From Paratinospora sagittata (lineage: Eukaryota > Streptophyta > Magnoliopsida > Ranunculales > Menispermaceae), in the NCBI GenBank assembly GCA_035771175.1, contig CM069590.1, positions 33,370,821-33,434,820 of the forward strand: a stretch of DNA of 64,000 nucleotides. The letters are read 5' to 3'. Position numbers and translations under genes: made by a program. The notes beneath the pieces are model-generated. The model had not been told where the DNA came from and did not search any database. It saw only the letters and a list, made by a program, of their open reading frames with translations. Below, one piece after another: positions 45,306-55,531 of the stretch (positions are counted from its first letter, which is position 1; every line of letters begins with the position of its first letter).

Positions 45306-45897
45306 GTCGTGACCCCCTCCACCGAGTGACGTCACGATGGGCACAGAATACCACATATGCCATACATTACGTATATGATATTCTGTCAGCCTTCCAATTC
45401 TCCAAATTTACTAAAATTTTTGACTGAATCTCACCATAAATATAGTGTCTCACCTAATTAACCGAAATCATTTCCACCAAATCAAATTTCAAGATCATAA
45501 TCAAATATATCAGTTCTATATCAGAATCCATAACTCATCCAGTCATAACATATGTACAATATGAAGTGATATATACATATATACAATCCCAAAATAACAA
45601 ACCCAGCTTCTCAACACATACATCAAAATCAATTGAAGAGACTTCTACTTTTCACGTGTTTTTCCCTTTCGCTTGGGATCCGTTCCTAAAATATTGAGAA
45701 GAAGGGGTGAGCAACCACAGTTTAGTGAATATTTCTAACTATGACATCACATATACATTCATATAAAACATGCATCCAATCAACAAGTACAATACATGAT
45801 CAATATAAAATCCAGTGCAATAACCAGTGTAAATCATGCAAACACAAGTCAAAATCATATCATCTTCCTCTTTCAAAGCAATAGAATGAGTCTACAC
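45306..45897 (-). repeat. 3' part of a minus-strand Ty3-type LTR
   Basis: In plus orientation it starts TGTCGTGACCCCCTCC. On the minus strand it therefore ends GGGGGTCACGACA, and upstream of that has CACTAAACTGTGGTTGCTCACCCC, the phrase typical of Ty3 LTRs here. The 5' half is missing. Confidence 0.65.
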
Positions 45898-46129
45898 TGT
45901 TAGACACCCAAGTGAATTGGGTGTTATGTCCGATTTTGACAAATTCTAAGTTCTTTGTAGAAATCCTTTAATTAATTTAAGTTATGTACTCAAATCAATA
46001 TAAAGTGCATAAGGAAAGATGTTGAAAATGCACACAAAGGATTTTTACATGGTTCGAAAATCTTTTTCCTACTCTATACCTAGAGAAAACTTCTCTAGGA
46101 TTCCACTATACTTGGATTCACTTCATGGG
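45898..46129 (-). repeat. 3' fragment of a copia-like LTR, cut by E4
   Basis: TGTTAGACACCCAAG...TTGGGTG parallels the end of the copia-like LTR at 54896 (TGATAGACACCCAAG). It stops at the start of the E4 5' LTR. The sequence after E4 (63944 onward) is too short to prove continuation. Confidence 0.6.
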
Positions 46130-46737
46130 TGTAACAACCCCTAAAATTGCAATTTTTTTTCATATTTCTTTTACTGCAACTGACGTTGCTCAATAGATCC
46201 CTTAGGTAGGGAACGTTCCCAAGGTGGGGGACATCTCTAAGGACATCCCCACTGAGGGGGACGCCCCCCTTCTGACACTATTACTACGCCTATGCACTTC
46301 CAAAGGTGGGGATGAAAGCCTAGGTTTGCGTATTTTATCTTTACAATGATGATTACATTGCATTATCCATTTATGATCTTACCATGCTTTACAAATTCAT
46401 GCACACATTATGTTATATGAACTATTATACAAAAGGGAATGTTGGAGACCGATAGGATTGTCCAGGTGTTGTGTGCTCTGACCCATAGGGTCTTGCCGTT
46501 TTAGATTAAAGCACTAGAACTCATAAGATCTCTTAGTTGCTGCTCATTATTATTTGGGACACTCAACTTATGGTTTGTCCAGTTGCTATGCGTTTTAGGC
46601 CATAAGGTCGGGTTGTCGCCACTAGACACTTGATTGTACTTGTTGTGGTGTAACTTGCTTGATCATTATTGTTTTGTATTTATTATTGTTAAAATAAGCA
46701 ATGTTAACATGCTTAATCCACTGAGCTTTGTGCTCAC

Positions 46738-48164
46738 TGACCGTGAATATTTTGTATCGCAAGTGCATGACAGTCAAGTTATAATAAATTCGAGGTGCGT
46801 CAGGTCATTGTCCTCAGGGATTGTGAATAATACCCAAAACTACTATGAAATCAATTTTATCTAGGCTAATCAAAATTTGGATAAATTAATTGTTGAAATT
46901 AAAAGTAAACAAATTTTAAAACTAATCAACACAACCTTAATTCAAAATGGAGAGAAAATCAATGAATATGGACTCGAAAGGGTTGATTTCCCTATGTTCC
47001 ATCTTATGGGTTTCAAAAGATTGTGTTCTTGAATTAATTCCTTAGTTTATAAATCATGGATCCTATCTAATTAAAACCCCTCGCCCGAGTATAATTAGAA
47101 TATCTATTCCTAAAACATTAATTCTCTCTCTCAAGTGCAAATCAACAAGTCAAGAATGCATTAAGATCTATGATCCATTTTAAATGATTTCAAAAGGTTT
47201 TGTAGGTCTCCTGACTCGATACAAACTCCAATTTCTAATTTCTAATTCGATAACACCTCTCCTGAGTATAAGAAACTAAATCTAACATCATCCAACAAGT
47301 GGCCAACAAATTGAAAGCATTAAGTACTTGAAATTGCAAATAAACCCATAATTTATTCAAGAACACATGTATAATAATCTATCCATAAGACAAATCATAA
47401 ATCAATCAACCTCTAGATTAAGAACTTAGCTCATATTCAAATTCATGGTTACAAGATAAAGGTTTAGAGAAGAAAACATAGAAACAAGCTGGAATAAAAG
47501 AGAATTGAAAGAAAATACCTTTTTACAAGTGAAATTCCCTTCTTCTTCTTCTCCAACTTTTTTTCTTCTTCAAACCCTTCTCTTGCCTCTCTCTCTCTCT
47601 CTCTCTCTCTCTCTACACTCTCTAAAACCTAATTAGAATGCAATAGAATGTGCTAGAATGTCATAGAATCCCCTAATAAAACCCTAAATCAAGCTTACAT
47701 ACATAAGTGGTCGAAATGACAAAAATGGGCAAGGAAAAGCGTGAAAAATCGCAAGTTCCCACACATCCTAGCGCCGCGGCGCCCAGTCACGATTTTCCTT
47801 TTCATTTTTGGTTCTCTTTTGTGTTTTTCCTTGGCTTTTGGTCCACTTCTTGCACATTCTTTCAACCACTTTGAGCTAGTTATTCGCCTACAAAACAAAG
47901 TATAAACAAGTGTAAATTCTATGAAATTAATCAAAGTATTAAACTAATATGAAATGCACTCAAAGTATATGATTTATATGATATTAACATGTAGCAAAAG
48001 GTGATTTATTCATGATAAAAACCTATAAAAACCTAAGATAAAACATAAATGAACCCAAAACAACTAAGTATACTAATCACGCAAAACAACCTAAAAACTA
48101 ACCAAATGAACCTAAAAATCTAACAAATTAACATGGAAAACACTAACCAAAACTCAACTTATCA
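46738..48164 (-). mobile_element. Complete TGAT-family solo LTR, target duplication CTCAC
   Basis: It is flanked by CTCAC at 46733-46737 and 48165-48169; the empty site is seen in the E4 3' LTR (GTGCTCACCCCGTTG near 63530). On the minus strand it starts TGATAAGTTGAG and ends ATTCACGGTCA, 1,427 bp. It has a GGCGCCGCGGCGC palindrome at 47770-47785 and a (CT)n run. It has no coding region, and no internal region of this family occurs in the window. Confidence 0.96.
47587..47614 (+). repeat. (CT)14 microsatellite
   Basis: An uninterrupted CT run lies in the leader-like part of the minus-strand LTR (GA repeat in its own orientation). Confidence 0.95.
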
Positions 48165-48563
48165 CTCACCCCTTTGCAAATCTTTTCAGGGATCTAAGAT
48201 GGGTTAGGATAGACTTATTTAGGGGGTGACTGCCAACCCTCTCTCACTTAAGGACTTATATTTTTGTTCTTCCAGCAGGTCCCTACTAGAGGTGATGGAA
48301 TCCGCCTTGTTATCTTTTTGGTCCTTTTTCTTTTTCTTTCTTTTTAGGGGCATAGTCTTCTTGTCATTCTATTTTGTATCCTGCCCGAAAATGTAATATT
48401 TAACATCTTTTGAACAGACCTCTTATATATATTTGGATTCAAAAATGGCTCTTGGATAGTTGTGTTTCTGTGTACATGACATATTGCCACACCTCATCTT
48501 GTGGGCTTTGAATTTCAATGTGTATGGCCCGACAAGCGTACCAGCGGGATATGACACTATTTT

Positions 48564-48575
48564 TGGTATCAGAGC
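48564..48575 (+). other. E4 primer-binding site (tRNA-Met type)
   Basis: TGGTATCAGAGC lies eight bases after the 5' LTR end. Confidence 0.9.
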
Positions 48576-48790
48576 GCACTATCTTGTGACCTACACGGAC
48601 TTTGAAAAAAAAATTAGGAAAAAAGGGATTTGGAGTCATGGGGAACGTCGCCCCAAAGGGCATCCCCCAAGAGGGGGGAAGCCTAGAAGAAGATGCGGGA
48701 GGGGGAAACCTCTCTTCACCCCTCCTTTCACCCTCTCCCTTTCTTCACTTTTTTTCTATATCTCTTCCATCTTTTTCTTTTATCCTTAAA

Positions 48791-49945
48791 ATGGAGGAAG
48801 GAGCAAGGCTAAAGCGGTGCAAGACACAACCTTCAAATGATGAACGACAGGAGGCCATCAGCAGGTGTCGCATCACAACCGGACGGTTGGTCGATCTGCC
48901 TAGTGAGTTTTGACCACTTGTCCACGACAAGCTCGATGCTTTAAAATGGACCCCTACTATTGAACTTAACGGGTATGTTTTCTAAACCTCGGTCAAGTCT
49001 TTTTATTCTAATATGAGGGGCCAAAACTGTACCCCTTTGAGTGATTTTCTCATCGTCACTACTACCGTAAACGGTGTAGAAATCACTCTTACTTCAAAAA
49101 CAATGTTTGAAATTCTGATAATTCCATAAGAGGGACCCATTTGCGATGTCTACTCCAATAGTGACAATCAAAGAGTGCCCTCAAGCTCCCGTAGCATGTT
49201 CCGGACTTTAACTTGTGTCGCCAAACATACCAAAGCTTGAATTCCCACCTCAATCTTTAAAGAACAATATTCCACCCTTTGCCAAATTGCGATGCACAAT
49301 CTCCTACCTGATATAGGAAAAAGAGCCACCCTTACTCACCCTCAATGCTTCCTAGTCTATTGTATAGTAAAGGGAATAAAGGCAATTTTTTCCTTTACCA
49401 TTCTACGACACATAGCTTGTACAGTCCTCGAGCCTAGCTCCCTCCCCTATGGGGGTTTGTTAATGAAAATCTTCAAGCACTTTGGGGTCGGATTTGTACC
49501 ATCTGAGACATCTCTGCCTCTTGTTGGCCCTGTCAGCACCACCACCCTAGAAAAGATGGGACCGAAGGTGAGTTCTTCTTCCAGGACCCAGATTGATGAA
49601 TCATGTCCTGAAGAAGACTTCTCGGGTCTTGAAGTCTCCGATGATGAACTCCTCAATTTTGCGAACGAGTTCATCGCTAACATACCCGAAGCGAGAGTAA
49701 ACCTTTCGATGCCACACTTCTCTCCCCCTCCGCCTCCAGTTGTGGCATCTTCTCCTGCTCCTCAGATGCAAATAATGGACATGATAAAGGAATGTAAAAG
49801 AGAATCTGAGGACAAGATGATGGTTGCAATGTCTAAGCAGTTTGAAGAATTCAACGTCACACTCAAAGGTTACGGTGAGGACATCGAAACGCTGAAGGAG
49901 CAGCTTGGTGCATACAACGTTCCAGCGATGGGGGTTACTCCTTAG
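48791..49945 (+). pseudogene. Extra 5' ORF of E4, plant transposon-protein-like domain
   Basis: One frame of 384 codons runs from the ATG at 48791 (MEEGARLKRCKTQPS) to 49945 with four in-frame stops (48911, about 48984, 49127 and 49238) and no frameshift. Motifs in order are SFYSNMRG, TTVNGVEITLTSKTMFEIL, EGPICDVYSN, AMHNLLPDIGKR, LPYGGLLMKIFKHFGVGF, then an acidic and proline-rich part (FSPPPPPVVASSPAP) and a possible coiled-coil (MIKECKRESEDKMMVAMSKQ). The FYSN...VNGVEI...EIL...LPYGGLL.KIF.HF order resembles the 'putative plant transposon protein' domain (Pfam Transposase_32 by memory). It is not gag or pol. The intact frame over 1.1 kb suggests it was coding before the stops arose. Confidence 0.75.
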
Positions 49946-50158
49946 TACCCCAACACGGGCAATGTGCGCCAATCATCGCAACAAGCGCAAGATTCATCAG
50001 TGAGCTCTGACCTAGGTAGTCAACCACTGGGGGATGTGGGTAATTATAATAATATCATGAGCACACCAATTTTCTCTCCAAGCATGGAACCGTTAGTATC
50101 TCTTTACTTTTTTTATCTTCGCAATATTTTCAAGTTTGTACTCTTGTAATAGAACCTA

Positions 50159-50198
<40 letters not shown>

Positions 50199-50319
50199 TC
50201 ATATCAAATCTTCAACTCAAAAACCATAGAAAATAGCTTATGATTGTTTTGCTTGTGTGAGATTATCTTTGGTAGGTGAACTCGTTATGAGTGATTTCCC
50301 TATTATTAATGAGTTTGCG
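49946..50319 (+). other. E4 leader between extra ORF and repeats
   Basis: No gene is seen. It includes the poly(A) run at 50160-50196. After that run the sequence (TTATCTTTGGTAGGTGAAC) becomes alignable with the E2 leader (CTATCTTTGGTGGGCCGAC near 8247). Confidence 0.6.
50160..50196 (+). repeat. Poly(A) run of 37
   Basis: An uninterrupted A run lies 215 bases after the end of the extra ORF, at the point from which the E2 and E4 leaders are similar. Confidence 0.97.
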
Positions 50320-50580
50320 GTGTTATGAGACACGTCAATCTCACCAAATACTGAATAAACCCCATGAACTGAGGTAGCCTACAAACTTTGGGTGTAGCAG
50401 TCCATTTTGAACACTAGACCTATAACCAATATCGTTGTCTCCATGGTATGGGACGTGAAAACCTAGTAAATACGAGTTGTAAACTATCTTGCTCACTAGG
50501 ATCTGCAAAAATACTGCACGCTAATCCCCTTGATTTGGCCGCGTCTCTTATTGCCAAGTTCCCACGTAATGGGACATGCG
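50320..50580 (+). repeat. E4 leader: three imperfect ~120-bp units
   Basis: GTTATGAGAC, GGTATGGGAC and GTAATGGGAC recur with the G[AG]GAC at 50327, 50450 and 50571 (spacing 123 and 121). This parallels the three units in E2 at 8311, 8435 and 8553. The last unit continues GCGAACTTGAAGGATAATC, like AATTTGGATAATAATC in E2. Confidence 0.7.
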
Positions 50581-51031
50581 AACTTGAAGGATAATCAGAA
50601 TCGCTGAGTCCTGGCGAAAGGTGAGCATAGTGATTAGAAATTTTTTGCGACATGTAGGTTTAAGAGGCAAGACGAGGAAAGGTCTAAGGAATACTATGGC
50701 TCGTACTAGTTTCAAAGGAATGATATATTTTGAGAAACTACCCAATGGACTCTTCATAAACTTTTACGAAATTATATACCATATAAGTAGTTTTTTCAAA
50801 GCTAGAAACAAAACTTTCAGTTTTTGTTTTAAACCCTGCCTAGAAGTGCGATGTCATGGTATGACTAAACTCCTCCCTTTCATTTTTCTGAAACCCAAAA
50901 ATCTAAGTGGTTAAAACCTATGAACTGACACCATGAACCTTGCACTGTCATTGCATCACTATAATTCTTCACCTCTCTTCATGCACATGAATTGCATGAA
51001 TACCTACGAACCTCAATCGGATCTGCATAAA

Positions 51032-52200
51032 ATGCCTGTCTGAACCAAGAGTCATCAGGGGCCTAGCTCCTCACGACAAGCGGCTGAGAACGTACAGTCG
51101 CAAGAGACCACTAGACCTGAATCTACTCCCCCAACTCTGACCAGGCGAAGAACAGCGCGACCAAAGCCCCTGCTATCAAACAACTTGTTTCATTTCCTAC
51201 CGAAGGAGTAGAAATGATGTCCAACATGGAGCTATTTTTCCAAGGTTTTATGGACTACATGAAAACATCTATCGCCGCCACAGTTCACGATGTAGTTGGT
51301 CAACACGCTGTGACCCCTCAACCTTTGGTTGATCCGGTCAAGTATCAGATGGATCAAATGACCAACCAAATCACCAAGTATAAACGGCTGCACCCCATCA
51401 CCTTCAATGGAAAAACCACACTCTGATGAAACCCAGAAGTGGCTTGATGAAACCCGCAAAGCTTTGGAAGCTATGGGTGTGCCTGACGAAAAAAATATTC
51501 CACTCACGGCCTACCAACTGGTCGGTACCGCGAATAGTTGGTGGAAAACCATCAAAGGCGACCCCCGGGTCAACATCGCCACCATGTCGTGGTTAGATTT
51601 TGAGTCTCAATGCATTAACGAGTATTTCCCAAATGCCGTCAAAAGAAAAAAGAGTCAGGAATTTGCACGACTCTATCAAGGATCCATGACGATTCGGGAA
51701 TACGTTGCCAAGTTTATCGAACTTTCAATTTTCTCTTTCCCACTATCTCCACAGAACAAGATAAAGCCAAAAAAATCTTTAATGGTCTCAAGCCTGACAT
51801 TAAACAGGCTCTTGCCTTTCTTGAGTTGGACAATTTCTAAAATTTGGTAAACGAAAAGCTTGAGCAGGAACTGAGGCGGAATAAGGGAAAGATGGCAGCT
51901 GTTCCAGGGCAACCGAATGGGAAGAAAAAGCCCTACCAACCGAACCAGAATGCCCACTCCTGCCCTAGTAACAACCAGAACCCTCTGGAGGAAATAATCA
52001 ACTTCCTTGGCCTCAACAACCCCAGCAAGGAAACATCAGAATTTGTTACCGATGTGGCCAACATACCCATTGTCTTCTTCTAGCCCCTGTCTAGCAAAGA
52101 GATCCAGCTGCAACTGCCCAGGTAGTGCCATCGGCACCAAGGCAACAACAGAACCAAGGCCAGAAGCAGCAAGGTCATGCTTACGATGTTGTAGACTAGC
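51032..52200 (+). pseudogene. E4 gag, frameshifted
   Basis: Pieces in order: 51032-51195 (proline- and arginine-rich start, TPPTLTRRRTARPKPL), 51214-51426 (GFMDYMKTSIAATVHDVVGQ, DQMTNQITKYKRLHPITFNG), 51407-51850 (WLDETRKALEAMGVPDEKNI, WKTIKGDPRVNIATMSWLDF, YQGSMTIREYVAKF). Then a stop at 51838 and a glutamine/proline-rich tail. The zinc knuckle is reduced to CYRCGQHTHC, lacking the last ligand spacing. Homologous to E2 gag. Confidence 0.88.
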
Positions 52201-53614
52201 TTATGCTAGACAAAAACGTAGTGGAAGGTATTTTTTCCTTTTCAACACTATGGTTCATGTGCTATTTGATCATGGTTCTACTCATTCCTTTATATCATCA
52301 GCAGTAGTTCAGAACTTGGGACTACTCCTTAAGCCCACCACATTCACAATTCATGTATCCAAACTTATAGGACCAGGAACCGAAATAAACCAAATATGTC
52401 CTAATTGTGAAATTAGAATGTCGGAACATCTCTTATATCCAGACCTGTTTGTGATGAACTTCATAGACTTTGATGCCATCCTGGGAATGGATTGCTTAAC
52501 CTCTTTTCATGCCTAAATTGACTGCCAAAAAAATAGGTTTTGTTAACTCTACCTTACGGGAATAATCTGAAGATTCAGGGGACCCGCAGAAGATCTTACC
52601 ATTCCACTATGTTTCTTTTAAAAGCACAGTTGCAAACTATTTCAATTTTTTATAAAAACAATGATACAGAAAAGCCCAACCACCCTTTAAGCCTCAACAA
52701 CGTCCCAGTTGTTAGAGAATACCCAATTGTATTCTTAGACGATCTTCCAGGAGTTCCTCCTCCCCGAGAATTTGACTTCGAAATCAAATTGATTCCTGGA
52801 ACCAAACCCACCTACGTTCCACCACACCGGATGCCAAATGTGGAACTGGTGGAGCTGGACAGACAATTAAAGGAGTTGGAAGGGTTAGGCTTTAGGCTTC
52901 ATCAGAAAGAGGACCTCACCTTGGGGCGCTCTGGCTCATTTTGTTAAGAAAAAAGACGGATCGCTCTGGCTCTGCATCGACTATAGGAAGTTGAATAAGG
53001 TGACCATCAAGAACAGATATCCATTACCCTAAATCGAAGATCTTTTCGACCAGCTAAGTGGAGCCAGGTTTTTTTCAAAGATCGATCTTCGATCTGGATA
53101 TCATCAACTGAGGATCAAGGAATCAGATATCCCAAAGACAGCCTTCGACACAAGGTATGGCCACTACGAATTTTTTGCGATGTCATTCAGTTTAACTAAT
53201 GCACCTGCTGCCTTTATGGACTTAATGAACCACATATTTCGGTTGTTCCACGGTCATTTCGTAGTTGTCTTTGTCAATGATATCTTGGTAAATTCACCTA
53301 CAAGGGAACTCCATGAAACACACTTGCGGACTATGCTTAGCACACTCTAACAACATCAGCTTTAGGCCAAGCTAAGCAAGGGTGAGTTATGGATGACCAA
53401 GGTCAAGTTCCTCGGTCACGTTGTTTCTCACAATGGTATTGAGGTTAATCCTGCAAAGGTAGAAGTTATCCTTGACTGGAAGCAACATACCACCGTTACC
53501 GAAATCAGAAGCTTCCTCAGATTAGCAGGGTACTACAGGCGTTTCAATAAGGATTTCTCCAAGCTGGCTGAACCCCTCACCGGATTAACTCGAAAGGATG
53601 CCCGTTTCCACTAG
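52201..53614 (+). pseudogene. E4 protease and reverse transcriptase, broken
   Basis: Protease (52240-52516) reads LFDHGSTHSFISSAVVQNLG, with the D-[ST]-G triad as D-H-G, and [17 protein letters not shown] starts at 52690 (VPVVREYPIVFLDDLPGVPP) and shifts frame near 52900. It contains [20 protein letters not shown] and the catalytic box as [10 protein letters not shown], the first aspartate replaced by N. A stop near 53350 precedes the open piece 53393-53614 ([20 protein letters not shown]). Confidence 0.9.
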
Positions 53615-54070
53615 AACGATGCATGTGAAGCATCTTTTCGAGAGCTCAAGAAAAGGCTAACCTTAGCCCCAGTTCTTACCACACCTAAAGAATGGGACAG
53701 GTTACACACTATAAATGGACGCATCATTACAAGGGCTTGGGGCAGTATTGATGCAAAAAGGTCGTGTTATCGCTTACACGTCTAGGCAGCTGAAACTTCA
53801 TGAGGTTAACTACCCCACTCATGACCTTGAGCTTGTCGTTGTGTTGTTCGCTTTAAAAAGCTGGACACTATTTGTATGGAGAACGTTTTGAGGTTATCTT
53901 AGACCATAAGAGCCTTCTGTATATTTATACCCAAAATGACTTGAACCTTTGACAAAGAAGCTGGCACGAATTCATCAAAGACTACAACTTTGAGTTGCAG
54001 TACCATCCAGGTAAGGCCAACGTTGTGGCTGACTCCTTAAGTCAAAATTCGAATGTCTTAGCCTACTTGT
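53615..54070 (+). pseudogene. E4 RNase H, broken
   Basis: Readable pieces are [63 protein letters not shown] and [14 protein letters not shown]. They are in several frames with stops, including one where the usual arginine/glutamine lies before the RR[SW] motif. Confidence 0.85.
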
Positions 54071-54164
54071 AAATTTTGAAATGAGCAAACTGATATCCGA
54101 GATTTAATGTCTCAATTTTTAGCTGGTCGAAAATATCAACAACATCAGGTTTGCCCAACTGACT

Positions 54165-54895
54165 GCCCACTCTGAATTGATTTGAAAAATCTCCGCAGCA
54201 CAAGTTAATGATGTCGAACTCATGGATAAAAGAGAACTCATCTCCGGAGGCAAGGCCCCCACTCTTTGGTCACCCACATCGGATGGGACGGTGTTTTACA
54301 AGAAACGGGTGTGCTTACCCTGGGATCCCGAACTTCAGCATGAGGTTCTGGTTGAGTACCATGGGTCTAAGTTCGCCACGTACCCGGGTGGCGACAAGAT
54401 GTACCAGGACATGAAAAGATAATTCTGGTTCTATGGAATGAAGAGGGCAATTGTGAAATTTGTGGCAAAATCATTGCCTGTCAACAAGTCAAGGCTGAAC
54501 GCAGACTTCAATCTGGTCTGTTGCAACCCCTTCCTATTGGGGAATGGAAGTGGGATAAAATCGTCATGGATTTTGTCTCCACCTTGCCAAGGAACTCCAA
54601 AGAACAAGATTTCATCTGGGTGATCATCGACAAGCTAACAAAATCTGCGCACTTCATTCCGTTCAAGTCCACCTACCCCCTAGCCAAAGTCGTTGAGATC
54701 TATGAACAAGAGATCATCAGACTGCAAACCATCGTCGTCGATCGAGACCCCAGGTTCACCTCAGAATTCTGGCAGCGTGTTCAATCTAGAATGGGTTCAA
54801 AGGTCACAATGAGCACTGCTTACCATCCTCAAACCGACGGCCAATCCGAACGCCTGATTCAAGTGGTTGAAGACATGCTACGTTGTTGTGTCCTT
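54165..54895 (+). pseudogene. E4 integrase, N-terminal two-thirds
   Basis: The HHCC zinc region lies at 54340-54500 (ATYPGGDKMYQDMKR, then a frameshifted CQQVKAE). The core at 54521-54895 has D in VMDFVSTLP, D in [12 protein letters not shown] and E in GQSERLIQVVEDMLRCC. A short deletion before VVDRDP removes part of the LHG[VI]P block. It is cut by the copia-like LTR at 54896. Confidence 0.9.
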
Positions 54896-55531
54896 TGATA
54901 GACACCCAAGAGGGGGTGAATTGGGTGTTGGCAGATTTTTCGATAAACCTTTCACAAGCCCAAGATATTTCAAGAAAATAAATTCGCAGGTATGTGAATG
55001 ACAATGAACACCAAAGATTTAGAGTGGTTCAGCTTCTCAATCAAGCCTACATCCACTACTTGATCACCCCGATCAAGATTTTCCAAATCCACTAAAAACA
55101 ATCCTACTTAACGGGTGAGGATTAAATCGGTTACAATCACCGTCTCCCGGTTAGAGAGACTTACCAATTAGTTAACAAGCTAATTCAAGTTACAATATGA
55201 AAAGAAGAAGGTTGTTTTTTACCAAACAAACCTCAAGAAACTTACATTCAACAACTGGTTTCTTCCGGGATGTTCAGCCAAATGAAATTGAAAATGAATA
55301 GTAGTGCTGAAAATGGTTGGAAGAAAGCTTCAAGATCAAAACATGAGTACGAAAATTTTTAAGGTCGAAAAACAGTGTTGGAACTAGTCTTTGAGTTCAA
55401 GCTGTGAGAGATGAATGTTTCTGCACAAGATAATATTCAAGAACACTATTGAGAGCACCAAAAACGTGAGAGGGTTTTCAGCAAGGTTTTGTGGTTGTCA
55501 TGTTTTCTAGAACGTTGTCTTTAATGGAAAA

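Larger units (their letters stand above)
46130..48556 (+). repeat. E4 5' LTR, TATA region deleted, with solo LTR insert
   Basis: It starts TGTAACAACCCC and ends GATATGACA, about 1.0 kb without the insert. It shares GTTGGAGACCGATAGGATTG and CACACCTCATCTTGTGGGC with the 3' LTR. The palindrome array (GGGAACGTTCCC, GGGGACATC, GGGGACGCCCC; 46205-46270) is kept. The following ~85 bases with the TATA box, present in the 3' LTR at 62990-63070, are missing. Confidence 0.88.
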
